A DNA stretch of 41,006 bases from Bacteroidia bacterium (lineage in GTDB: Bacteria > Bacteroidota > Bacteroidia > Bacteroidales > Paludibacteraceae), in assembly GCA_009929375.1 (NCBI GenBank), contig SAAO01000003.1:117128-158133 (forward strand), written 5' to 3'. Numbering within the stretch: position 1 is the stretch's first letter; every line of letters begins with the position of its first letter. The translations under genes were made by a program, and so were the position numbers. This document shows positions 33,773 to 41,006 of this stretch, piece after piece. The notes under the pieces are model-generated. The model ran no database searches. It saw nothing but the letters and a program-made list of their open reading frames with translations, and was not told where the DNA came from.

Positions 33773-33807
33773 TACACTTAAATATCAGAGCAATACAATG
33801 TTTTTTG

Positions 33808-33815
33808 TATTTTTG
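33808..33815 (+). promoter_or_regulatory. -7 promoter element for the second TonB receptor
   Basis: TATTTTTG, exact TAnnTTTG match, 20 bp before the ATG at 33836. It makes transcription separate from the first receptor plausible. Confidence 0.55.
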
Positions 33816-33835
33816 CAAAAAACACAACCCTTTGT

Positions 33836-35965
33836 ATGAGGTATTTCCTTACCAGTATTTTTCTGTTTATAATGTATCCGGCTTTTGCTCAGGAGCAATA
33901 CCGCATATTGAAGGACACCACTGACAGCAATTCTATTGTGCTGAGAACTCAGCAGATTTCCGAAATAGAAGTCAGCGCACGAAAAGTATTTTCAAACATA
34001 AAAACAGGATCGACAGGCATTTACATTGATGTAAAGGAGCTTAAAAAACTACCGAATATTATGGGTGATGCCGACCCGTTTAAGGCGCTTCAGTACATGG
34101 GTGGAATTTCGCAGGCTGGTGAAGCAAGTGCCAACATGAATGTACGAGGAGGTGAAAATGATCAGAATCAGATTTTGCTGAACGGGGCTCCGGTTGAAAA
34201 TCCCACACATTTGCTGGGACTTTTTTCGGTATTTAATCCGGATCTGATTGATCAAATGACTTATATCAAATCGGGCATTCCGGCTGAATATGGCGGAAGG
34301 CTTTCGTCGGTCATCGATATTAAAAATTTTGCAGCCACACCCACAATCACTGAACTGGCGGGAAATCTGGGGATGATTGCATCCAGACTATCGTTCAAAT
34401 TACCAATCACAGATAAATTTTCGATATATGCCGCTCATCGCCGGAGTTATCTGGGCACCATTGTCATTCCATTGCTTTTAAAGTCGGGCATCGATCCGAA
34501 GCTGGCACAAAACAATTTTGAATTTTGGGACAGCAATATGGGATTCCAACTGAGGATAAGTTCAGCCACAAGACTTTCGGGACATTTTTACAGCGGAATG
34601 GACATTGTTAAAGTATCGGAAAAAGAACGTTTCTCGCTGGATGACAATACAAGCCGATGGGGAAATACAGTAGGTGGCTTGCAACTCAATCACACTTTTT
34701 CGGAGAATTTCAGCATGGTTCATTATCTGAATCTGTCTGATTTTAAGCTGCAATCAAACCTAAACTGGCTCAACACAGATTATTTTATTCATTCCGACAA
34801 GTCGGTTTTACAGTATAAATCCGACTTCACATATCTGACAGGTCAGCATAAAATTAAAACCGGAGTTGAATTATCGGCCGGGAAAATGCTTCCTGTAGCT
34901 GTACAAAAACAGATTTCCGACACAACTTCAAGTGTAGTTGCTTACAGCCAATCAACAGATGCTGCCCTGTATTTTCGGGACGAATGGGAATACGGTCCAC
35001 TTCTTATAAACCTTGGTCTGAGAGCTGCAATGCACATCAGTCACCCCGATAGCCGCGAACAAAGCGTATTCAACTTTAGCAACAGAAACAGCGGAAAGTT
35101 ATTTTATGGTTTAGAACCGCGCATTTTCGGAAGATGGCTTCTCGACGAATCATCGTCATTTAAATTATCGGCCGGGAAATATTATCAGTATAACAACAGA
35201 GTACAGCTCATTAATCTGGGACTGCCACTCGAAATTTTTGTTTCAGCTTCCGATAAAATCAAACCTTCGTCATTGTGGCATTTCTCAGGAGGATATTTTA
35301 AAACTCTGTCTGAAAGCAGTTGGGAATTCAGCGCTGAAACATATTATAAAAACTTTTTAAACCTCCTGGAATTTGGCGGAAATCTGAATGATTTGTTTGT
35401 AGCCAACAATATTGAAAACCTGCTTTATACCGGCCGTGGCTATGCTTACGGGGCTGAATTTATGCTTCGCAAAAATGCAGGACGGTTTCATGGCTGGTTG
35501 AATTACACTTTGGGCTGGAATTTCAGGCAGTTCGACGACATTAATAACGGACAACCATTTCAGGCAACCAATGATCGCCGTCACGATTTATCGTTGATTG
35601 GATTTTACAATATAAACGAAAAACTGAGTATAAGCGCTGCTTTTGTGTATGCCACCGGCAGCCGTCTTAACCTGCCACGAAGCTGGTTTATTATCGATAG
35701 CAATGTGGTACTTGAATTCAGCAAATACAACTCGTTTAAAATGCCTGATTATCACAGACTGGATATTTCGCTGAACTATAAACTGCCAGCATGGAAGAAA
35801 CTACAATCCGAACTTAACTTTTCGGTTTATAATGTTTACAACAGGGCAAATCCGTTTCAGGTGTATTACAGCACACAAAGCGAAAACGGGAAATATGATT
35901 TTAAAATAAAAATGTCGTATCTGACTCCTGTACTTCCCTCGTTGTCGTGGACATTCAGACTTTAA
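33836..35965 (+). CDS. TonB-dependent receptor, DUF4249-associated type
   Basis: 709 aa. Signal peptide MRYFLTSIFLFIMYPAFAQ, then a plug region (SEIEVSARKVFSNIKTGSTG; KALQYMGGISQAGEASANMN; NVRGGENDQNQILLNGAPVE; SGIPAEYGGRLSSVIDIK) and a large barrel ending SLSWTFRL, whose C-terminal aromatic-x-Leu pattern is typical for outer-membrane insertion. The long N-terminal carboxypeptidase-like domain frequent in this phylum is absent or very short. A DUF4249 lipoprotein gene follows 13 bp after the stop, a pairing known in Bacteroidetes, so the two likely form one outer-membrane uptake or sensing unit. Substrate unknown. Confidence 0.92.
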   Translation: MRYFLTSIFLFIMYPAFAQEQYRILKDTTDSNSIVLRTQQISEIEVSARKVFSNIKTGSTGIYIDVKELKKLPNIMGDADPFKALQYMGGISQAGEASANMNVRGGENDQNQILLNGAPVENPTHLLGLFSVFNPDLIDQMTYIKSGIPAEYGGRLSSVIDIKNFAATPTITELAGNLGMIASRLSFKLPITDKFSIYAAHRRSYLGTIVIPLLLKSGIDPKLAQNNFEFWDSNMGFQLRISSATRLSGHFYSGMDIVKVSEKERFSLDDNTSRWGNTVGGLQLNHTFSENFSMVHYLNLSDFKLQSNLNWLNTDYFIHSDKSVLQYKSDFTYLTGQHKIKTGVELSAGKMLPVAVQKQISDTTSSVVAYSQSTDAALYFRDEWEYGPLLINLGLRAAMHISHPDSREQSVFNFSNRNSGKLFYGLEPRIFGRWLLDESSSFKLSAGKYYQYNNRVQLINLGLPLEIFVSASDKIKPSSLWHFSGGYFKTLSESSWEFSAETYYKNFLNLLEFGGNLNDLFVANNIENLLYTGRGYAYGAEFMLRKNAGRFHGWLNYTLGWNFRQFDDINNGQPFQATNDRRHDLSLIGFYNINEKLSISAAFVYATGSRLNLPRSWFIIDSNVVLEFSKYNSFKMPDYHRLDISLNYKLPAWKKLQSELNFSVYNVYNRANPFQVYYSTQSENGKYDFKIKMSYLTPVLPSLSWTFRL

Positions 35966-35978
35966 TTACTTTGGGAAT

Positions 35979-36827
35979 ATGAGAAAGCACAACGCACTAA
36001 TCATTGTATTACTTATAATACTTTCGGCCTGTAATCCTGATCTGGACTACAAAGTGACTGGTTATACCCAAAAAATAATTGTGGAGGGACGAATTGAAAC
36101 CGGAAGAGTCCCTGTGGTTTACCTTTCGCTAAATGTGCCGCTGTCGAAAACTGTGGATTCAACAACCATTCTCGACCACGTCATTCGCTATGCAAAAGTA
36201 ACAGTAAGCGATGGCGAAAAAACCGAGATTCTCACCTCGAAATGGGACAAGGATTATTTTCCACCATATGTGTATAAAGGAACCGAAATTGTGGGCGAAG
36301 AAGGCAAAACCTACACACTAAAAGTGGAATACGGAGGTTACACATTATATTCACAGACAAGTATTCCGACAGGATTTGAGGTCGAACAGATAAACAGTAT
36401 AAACACTGGCGTGGATACCCTGAGAACGCTCTCGGTAAATATCAATGTGGATCACAGTCCCAAAAACTCATTCAGAATATTTACAAAAAAAATGAAAGAC
36501 AAGAGGTTTATTGAAACACCGGTACTTTTTAATAGCGGGCTTAACCTTAGAGGATTACAAACTTTCAATATCAGTCCGCAGGTGGCTAAAACTGATTCAT
36601 CGTATCGCGAAGGTAAATATTTTATAGCAGGAGATACTGTAGATATCCGGATTCGTGCCATCGACAGTATATCGACTATATTTTTCAAAGATATGACCAT
36701 GTTCTCGGTCGTGGCCGGCAATGTGTTTATCAACGAAGTAAAACCCCTGAATTCAAATATCAGCGAACCCGGTTTTGGAATCTGGTATGGCTGTGCAATG
36801 CGAACATTACGATACGTAGTGCCATAA
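35979..36827 (+). CDS. DUF4249 outer-membrane lipoprotein
   Basis: 282 aa. Lipobox LSAC with Cys18 after a short hydrophobic leader (MRKHNALIIVLLIILSAC). DUF4249 features: KIIVEGRIETG near residue 33, then VPVVYLSLNVPL, and KVTVSDGEKTEIL. It lies 13 bp downstream of the TonB receptor gene, so co-expression is near certain. Such proteins are presumed partners of the receptor at the cell surface, but function is not established. The protein is at the short end of the family; the C-terminus (PGFGIWYGCAMRTLRYVVP) looks natural and is followed at once by a bidirectional terminator. Confidence 0.85.
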   Translation: MRKHNALIIVLLIILSACNPDLDYKVTGYTQKIIVEGRIETGRVPVVYLSLNVPLSKTVDSTTILDHVIRYAKVTVSDGEKTEILTSKWDKDYFPPYVYKGTEIVGEEGKTYTLKVEYGGYTLYSQTSIPTGFEVEQINSINTGVDTLRTLSVNINVDHSPKNSFRIFTKKMKDKRFIETPVLFNSGLNLRGLQTFNISPQVAKTDSSYREGKYFIAGDTVDIRIRAIDSISTIFFKDMTMFSVVAGNVFINEVKPLNSNISEPGFGIWYGCAMRTLRYVVP

Positions 36828-36851
36828 AAAAAGGGAGCTAAGCTCCCTTTT
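36826..36851. terminator. Bidirectional terminator between convergent genes
   Basis: GGGAGC-TAA-GCTCCC flanked by seven A on one side and four T on the other, so it can end transcripts from both the DUF4249 gene and the minus-strand lipoprotein gene. Confidence 0.88.
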
Positions 36852-36865
36852 AATATTGTGTCTGA

Positions 36866-38095
36866 TTATTGATTATCATACGATCCTGTCATATCCTGAA
36901 GTCGCTTGATAAGATCATCAAACCCTTCCTGTACATACTCCTGGGCATCCACTTTCGAACCATCGCTCAACACAAAACGAGGAGCTAAATTGTAGTAGTA
37001 ATGCGTTTCGGTTACATACTTTTCCTGATACCAATCGTAATAAGTATACTGATCCACTTCTTCGACCACATATAATTCCACATCAGCAAATTTTCTGTTA
37101 TCGTCCACAAAGAAAGCAGTGCAAACCATATATTTATTAAGAATTTCTGCTGTCTTTTCAGCATATTCCTTATCCGACAGTTTTTCAGAGTCAAGAGCCT
37201 GACCTTCATCGGCCATCTTTTTGAAATCGGAAGTTCCGCCTTTTACTGCCACATTCATTACCTGAAAATATACAGCAAATTTCTCAATAGCGTCTTGTGG
37301 ACTTTCATTGTCTATCGCATCCTGAAGTTCATCGGCTTTCAACGTGCCACTCACTTCGGCCACCGACTTAATCATTGTTTTAGAACCCTTCTTAAATTCA
37401 TACGATTCTGAAGCTGTTTTCTGGTCGTTAGCAATTTCAGCTGTCCATTTATAATCATCCATTTTTAGCGACTGAGTCACTTTTTTAGGACTTCCATCAC
37501 TGTAATAAGTTCCGCTAAATTCAGCACTCATTACTTCTTTTGAATCGACAGTCATTTTGTAGGTAATTTTCGATGGATATTTTTCACCATCCGAATCGGG
37601 CACAACAACCGAGGATTCTTCGTAAGTAATAGTAATTACCGCATTGTTCTTAGTAGAAGCAGCTGTAGCTGGAAAACGTGCCACAATTTTGTTTGTCAGA
37701 TCTTTGGTCTTCTCCATTTCTTCTGTTTCAAAATTGTACTCATACTCGCCCCACACTTCACTGTCAACATAGCTGACACGCATTTGTTTGTCGAAATTAG
37801 TAAACGCATCCTTGCGGGCATTTTTAATATCGACAGATAGCTTTTGCATTGGTGCGCTGAAAACTTCGCCACCAGTCATTGTAAGCATATTCATCATTGT
37901 GGTCATGGCCTGAGTTTCCTGCATGCCTTCCATAGCGTCGATGAATTCAGTTCCGCTCTCTTCAATTTTCTGCTTTTGTTCTTCAACAGATAATTTTGAG
38001 AATTTCAGTTCTTTGTCTAAATCAAGTTCAGACTTACAAGCATTAAATGTCAGAAAAGCTGCTCCTAACATTAAAAATAAAGAAAACTTTTTCAT
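36866..38095 (-). CDS. Uncharacterised lipoprotein
   Basis: 409 aa starting at ATG 38095 (MKKFSLFLMLGAAFLTFNAC, lipobox Cys20). A longer open frame upstream (to 38248) is mostly polar and lies across the promoter leader, so I reject it. The mature protein is rich in Lys, Glu and Asp, with segments such as KLSVEEQKQKIEESGTEFID, TYYSDGSPKKVTQSLKMDD and KGGTSDFKKMADEGQALDSE. The middle part has alternating strand patterns that could be a beta-sandwich or clam-like repeat. I recognise no family. It has its own full promoter (-33 ATTG, -7 TACATTTG) and a roughly 120-nt leader. Likely outer-membrane or periplasm-facing. Confidence 0.8.
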   Translation of the reverse strand: MKKFSLFLMLGAAFLTFNACKSELDLDKELKFSKLSVEEQKQKIEESGTEFIDAMEGMQETQAMTTMMNMLTMTGGEVFSAPMQKLSVDIKNARKDAFTNFDKQMRVSYVDSEVWGEYEYNFETEEMEKTKDLTNKIVARFPATAASTKNNAVITITYEESSVVVPDSDGEKYPSKITYKMTVDSKEVMSAEFSGTYYSDGSPKKVTQSLKMDDYKWTAEIANDQKTASESYEFKKGSKTMIKSVAEVSGTLKADELQDAIDNESPQDAIEKFAVYFQVMNVAVKGGTSDFKKMADEGQALDSEKLSDKEYAEKTAEILNKYMVCTAFFVDDNRKFADVELYVVEEVDQYTYYDWYQEKYVTETHYYYNLAPRFVLSDGSKVDAQEYVQEGFDDLIKRLQDMTGSYDNQ

Positions 38096-38218
38096 GTGTA
38101 AAAAATTAAAATGTGTTATCTGCCTACTCTTATGCTTTTCGGCTACCGCGGTGTTTGTTTGGAGAATATGTGTGTTGGAAAATTTATGACAATAAATTGA
38201 ATCCTGTAAAAGATTATG

Positions 38219-38249
38219 CAAATGTATACATATTTCTACTTTCCGCAAT
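38219..38249 (-). promoter_or_regulatory. Promoter of the uncharacterised lipoprotein gene
   Basis: -33 ATTG (38246-38249), 19-bp spacer, -7 TACATTTG (38219-38226), minus strand. Implies a leader of about 120 nt. Confidence 0.7.
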
Positions 38250-38462
38250 AGAATATCATAAAATTTGTCACCTTTTCCAAATATTCATTTGTTTTGTGAA
38301 AATAAAAACCTTCTGCCTACACAACTCATATCTCTCCTCAGCAAAGCAATTGTAATTGTTTTATAATTATTTAACTTATTGTAAATTGCTGACTATAAAA
38401 GAATTACATGTCAGCACCACAAATCAAAAAAGCAAATAGATTTCACAAACGAAATAAATTTT

Positions 38463-38470
38463 TACATTTG
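38463..38470 (+). promoter_or_regulatory. -7 promoter element for the 38.6-kb barrel protein
   Basis: TACATTTG, exact TAnnTTTG match, with a leader of about 138 nt before ATG 38614. -33 box weak (TTTC at 18 bp). Confidence 0.5.
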
Positions 38471-38613
38471 CAACATAAATCATAAAATTCAAAAAGCAAA
38501 ACACACTAAAAAAACACAGGCTAAATGAAACTCACCCAAAAACAGGAAGCTAGTTAACAGCGACTTGTTTGCGACAGATTTCAAAAAACCTAAAACAATT
38601 AAACTTTAAACGT

Positions 38614-39231
38614 ATGAAAAAAATCATCTTTATCATTGCAGCAATTTTAGCCAGTTTAATTTCAGCCAGTTCACAGGATCGAATTATCACTACCGACCAG
38701 CAGGTACTTGAAGTATACATTGTGGAAAAGAACGATAAAACCATCAAATATCATCTCGCCAACGACCTGCAACAAACACTTTTCGAAACAAAGCTCTCGA
38801 ATCTTCGCCGTATTGAATACGCCAGCGGAATGGTGGATCACCTTGGATATGAGAATATCCGCATGCAAAAACGAACAGGTATTACTACCGGCATTACGCT
38901 TTTTGCCAACGATGGCGGTATGTTTACATTCGGAGTCGACTATTTTCTGAGTCCGGCGGTGAGTCTTACAGCCAATGTGGGTTCCGATAATTATTATTCG
39001 TTCGGAGCTAAACTTTATCATGCGCGCAAAGGTAAGCCAACTAATTTTGCGCCATTTATCGGGCTGCAATACGGAAAGCACCACCTGACAAGCTTCTGGG
39101 AAGTGCCTGTGGGCATTCAATATGTTACAAATTTCGGACTACAGTTCTCTTTACAGGTTAGTCTGCTCGAATATCCGAATATCAATTATCAGAATGCTCA
39201 TGCAGGATTCAGTGTAGGCTGGAGGTTTTAA
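38614..39231 (+). CDS. Putative outer-membrane beta-barrel protein, function unknown
   Basis: 205 aa starting at ATG 38614 (MKKIIFIIAAILASLISASS, a clear signal peptide). I reject the longer frame from 38569 because it only adds a polar stretch before the signal. Residues 22-75 (DRIITTDQQVLEVYIVEKND, then KTIKYHLAN) resemble the short domain found before barrels in many Bacteroidetes proteins (pattern D-x-I-x-x-x-D-G...V-x-E-x-x-x-x-x-I-K-Y). The rest alternates polar and hydrophobic residues and ends AGFSVGWRF, a barrel-like C-terminal Phe. Its stop codon TAA forms part of the left end of a 195-bp foldback element. Confidence 0.75.
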   Translation: MKKIIFIIAAILASLISASSQDRIITTDQQVLEVYIVEKNDKTIKYHLANDLQQTLFETKLSNLRRIEYASGMVDHLGYENIRMQKRTGITTGITLFANDGGMFTFGVDYFLSPAVSLTANVGSDNYYSFGAKLYHARKGKPTNFAPFIGLQYGKHHLTSFWEVPVGIQYVTNFGLQFSLQVSLLEYPNINYQNAHAGFSVGWRF

Positions 39232-39422
39232 GTAACAGGAACAAAATAATGTCGCATTTTAAATTTATTTCAATTAAGATATCTAATCCTTTTGAGGCTC
39301 TTTTGAACGTATTTTGTACTTTCAATCGGTTGTTTAGCTCGCTAAACGCCCTCTTTCAAGTCCAAAATCCATTTCAAAATAGCTCTCAAAAATTACGACA
39401 TTATTTCATTCCAATTACTTAA
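39228..39422. mobile_element. 195-bp foldback (MITE-like) element with TTAAGTAA termini
   Basis: The ends are inverted copies: TTAAGTAA at 39228 and TTACTTAA ending at 39422, continuing as about 27-bp arms with few mismatches; AAATAATGTCG (39244-39254) and CGACATTATTT (39396-39406) are perfect. After a 30-nt unpaired bulge on the left arm, pairing resumes (TTTTGAG 39290-39296 with CTCAAAA 39385-39391, then imperfect matches over about 40 bp) down to a centre of GTTTAGC/GCTAAAC (39332-39347). The whole fragment can fold into one long hairpin. It has no ORF. It could be a MITE moved by a transposase encoded elsewhere, or a structured RNA. It fills nearly all of the gap between two barrel-protein genes. 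Confidence 0.65.
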
Positions 39423-39434
39423 TGCACAACAAAA

Positions 39435-39971
39435 ATGAAAATCAGAATTCTATCTTTGCTTATTATTTTTAACACAGGAATATTATTTTCACAAAATCGG
39501 AAATATCTAATTTTCGATCTATTCGGGGTTAATGGTGTAGGAGCCATTTCGTTTGATAGTCGTTTTAATGAAAATAATAAATTCGGATATAAAATTGGAG
39601 TTGGATATGGTACTGAATTTCATTCAGATCAGCAACATTTCTATTTTACACCGGTAAAAGTTTACATGCCTGTGAATAATTTACAATATCACAGCTTTAG
39701 CATACCTGCTCATTTGTATTATCAAGTGGGCTCCTCAAACAATTTTTTCGAACCCGGAATAGGGCTTTGTGCTATTCATACAAATTATACACATCGTACC
39801 GGAAATGGAATTGGTTACTTTAGTTACGCACATATTGCATACCGCCACGAGTCGTCAAATGTTCCTTTAATGTTTTCGCTTGGCTTCGAATCCCCCTTTT
39901 ACACTCCGGGAGCTGCTATCGGTTATGGCGTAGGACTTTCAGCCTTTGTGAATGTAGGATTTAAACTTTAG
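39435..39971 (+). CDS. Putative secreted or outer-membrane barrel protein, function unknown
   Basis: 178 aa. Signal peptide MKIRILSLLIIFNTGILFSQ. The mature part is rich in Gly, Tyr, Phe and Asn with alternating strands (FGYKIGVGYGTEF, YYQVGSSNNFFEPGIGLC, LMFSLGFESPFYTP) and ends VNVGFKL, which suggests an 8-strand barrel similar to conserved hypothetical outer-membrane proteins of the phylum. I recognise no named family. Codon use is more AT-rich than in neighbouring core genes, and the foldback element on the left and the IS remnant on the right suggest recent arrival or an unstable locus. No normal promoter is visible between it and the foldback element. Confidence 0.7.
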   Translation: MKIRILSLLIIFNTGILFSQNRKYLIFDLFGVNGVGAISFDSRFNENNKFGYKIGVGYGTEFHSDQQHFYFTPVKVYMPVNNLQYHSFSIPAHLYYQVGSSNNFFEPGIGLCAIHTNYTHRTGNGIGYFSYAHIAYRHESSNVPLMFSLGFESPFYTPGAAIGYGVGLSAFVNVGFKL

Positions 39972-39991
39972 GTGATTGTTTTTTTATCACT

Positions 39992-40031
39992 ATCAACCGA
40001 CAAAAATTACTAATCGGTTGATTTTCTTTTT
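39992..40031 (+). terminator. Terminator after the 39.4-kb barrel gene
   Basis: ATCAACCGA (39992-40000) and TCGGTTGAT (40014-40022) are perfect inverted copies followed by TTTCTTTTT. Confidence 0.75.
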
Positions 40032-40083
40032 AAGTTGTTTGTATTTAAATATTATGATTATCCGATATTTCGCCTAAAATGGG

Positions 40084-40091
40084 TATCTTTG
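40084..40091 (+). promoter_or_regulatory. -7 promoter element for the IS1595 transposase
   Basis: TATCTTTG, exact TAnnTTTG match, 21 bp before the transposase ATG at 40113. Confidence 0.5.
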
Positions 40092-40112
40092 AAGTAACTA
40101 ATCAGAAACGGC

Positions 40113-41006
40113 ATGAATTTATTAAATTTTGTTGCGCAATACCCAGACGAAGCAAGTTGTAGAGTCAAATTTAAAGAGTATCGAGACCAGCAAGGTGTTG
40201 TTTGTCCACATTGCGGTGGTACAAGTCATTATTGGAAACATGACAAAGAGAGTTATGAATGCAAGAAATGCGGTAAACGTCAAAGTTTACGTGCCAATAC
40301 AGTAATGCATGGTTCACAACTACCATTTCGTTATTGGTTTATAGCTATTCATTTGTTGATAAGCACAAAGAAAAGCTTTTCAGCAGCTGAATTCCAACGT
40401 CAATTAGGTCATAATCGCTATGAACCAATTTGGACTTTACTCCATAAACTTCGTGAGGTTATGGGTAGAAGAGATGAAATATATTCATTATCAGGTGTTA
40501 TTGAATTAGATGAAGGGTTTTTTCAACAGAAACCCCTGATGATGAAAAGAAAAAACCATTGAAAAGAGGTCGTGGAAGCCAGAAAAAGAGCAAAGTTCTT
40601 GTAATGGCCGAAAGTCAACCTGTTGAAGGCAGACAACCAAAAGTGGTAAACCCAGAAAAGTGGGACATATCAAAATGATTGTCATAAATGACTTGAAATA
40701 AAAAAAATCACCTCGTTGGCTGAAAACAATATAACCAAATAGTCGACCATTGATTCTGACGATTCAACTTCCTACGTCAAATTAAAAGATATTGTCAAAG
40801 AGCACCGTCGACAAGTAATACCTAAAGATGAAACGGGAAAAGTATTGCCTTGGGTTCATATAGCAATCAGTAACGCAAAAAGAATGTTACTGGACATTTA
40901 TCACGACATTAAACCTGAATATCTTCAAAACTACCTGAATGAATTCTGTTACAAATTCAATAGAAGATATTTTGGAGAAAATTTATTCGACAGGCTTATG
41001 ATAGCC
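40113..41006 (+). pseudogene. IS1595-family transposase, frameshifted and interrupted (runs off the window)
   Basis: The N-terminus is intact: MNLLNFVAQYPDEASCRVKF, then a zinc ribbon (CPHCGG...CKKCGK) and the start of the DDE-type catalytic domain (VIELDEGFF, first Asp). The first frame ends at 40562 with an unrelated tail. In another frame the protein resumes (KPLKRGRGSQKKSKVLVMAE), then shifts again near 40640 (GKPRKVGHIKMIVINDLK), meets TAA at 40699-40701, shifts once more (ITSLAENN), and after an in-frame TAG (40740-40742) continues to the edge (IDSDDSTSYVKLKDIVKEH...FNRRYFGENLF). So there are at least three frame changes and two stops. The first lies at the T6 run near 40518-40523. Otherwise the residues are well kept, so decay is recent. 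IS ends were not identified. Confidence 0.9.

Larger units (their letters stand above)
38096..38613. other. Divergent intergenic region between the lipoprotein and a barrel protein gene
   Basis: 518 bp, AT-rich. It contains the lipoprotein promoter (38219-38249), a second promoter facing right (38463-38470) and long leaders on both sides. An ACCGCGGT palindrome (about 38144-38151) lies in the lipoprotein leader. No further ORF or RNA family is recognised. Confidence 0.6.

Noticed and set aside
38096-38248. 51-residue N-terminal extension of the unknown lipoprotein
   Set aside because: It precedes a perfect lipoprotein signal and lies within the predicted untranslated leader and promoter region.

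Overview
The window reads as chromosome of a Bacteroidetes bacterium, most likely order Bacteroidales or a close relative. The evidence is: at least seventeen TAnnTTTG -7 promoter elements in front of genes and almost no Shine-Dalgarno sequences; a short serA without an ACT domain next to serC; TonB receptors, one paired with a DUF4249 lipoprotein; DUF1080 and Tat-exported Gfo/Idh/MocA proteins; and AT-rich intergenic DNA. The genus cannot be resolved from sequence alone. Most of the window is ordinary core and envelope gene content. Only the last 2 kb looks accessory.

Layout. 0-3.4 kb: a partial membrane protein and rpoN on the minus strand, then a DEAD-box RNA helicase on the plus strand. 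3.4-3.65 kb: a convergent gap holding a candidate small RNA. 3.65-13.4 kb, all minus: a copper ATPase with a CopZ-like domain fused to its C-terminus, a SIMPL protein, a five-LysM NlpC/P60 wall hydrolase, an LD-carboxypeptidase, an ABC exporter pair and radC. 13.7-15.7 kb: serC-serA for serine synthesis. 15.9-19.3 kb: a PAS histidine kinase with its NarL-type regulator, then a receiver-only paralogue of that regulator. 19.5-22.3 kb: a secreted C1 peptidase and PepD. 22.5-26.2 kb: an operon Gfo/Idh/MocA - ApbE-like - DUF1080 that fits 3-keto-glycoside breakdown. 26.5 kb: initiator tRNA-Met. 26.7-30.6 kb: an ammonium transporter and an M6 metalloprotease. 31-36.8 kb: hsp20, thioredoxin, two TonB receptors and a DUF4249 lipoprotein. 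36.9-40 kb: an uncharacterised lipoprotein and two beta-barrel-like proteins, the latter separated by a 195-bp foldback (MITE-like) element. 40.1 kb to the end: a decayed IS1595-family transposase.

What works together. The kinase/regulator pair is co-transcribed, and the receiver-only copy has its own promoter, so it could tune the same signal. The Gfo/ApbE/DUF1080 operon has one visible promoter and a strong terminator, giving a self-contained sugar-modification unit. The wall enzymes NlpC/P60 and LD-carboxypeptidase are neighbours on one strand. No CRISPR array, prophage, rRNA or obvious defence system is visible. The observations most worth following up are the putative small RNA at 3.43-3.50 kb, the foldback element at 39.2-39.4 kb, the ApbE-containing 3-keto-sugar operon, the receiver-only regulator and the CopA-CopZ fusion.
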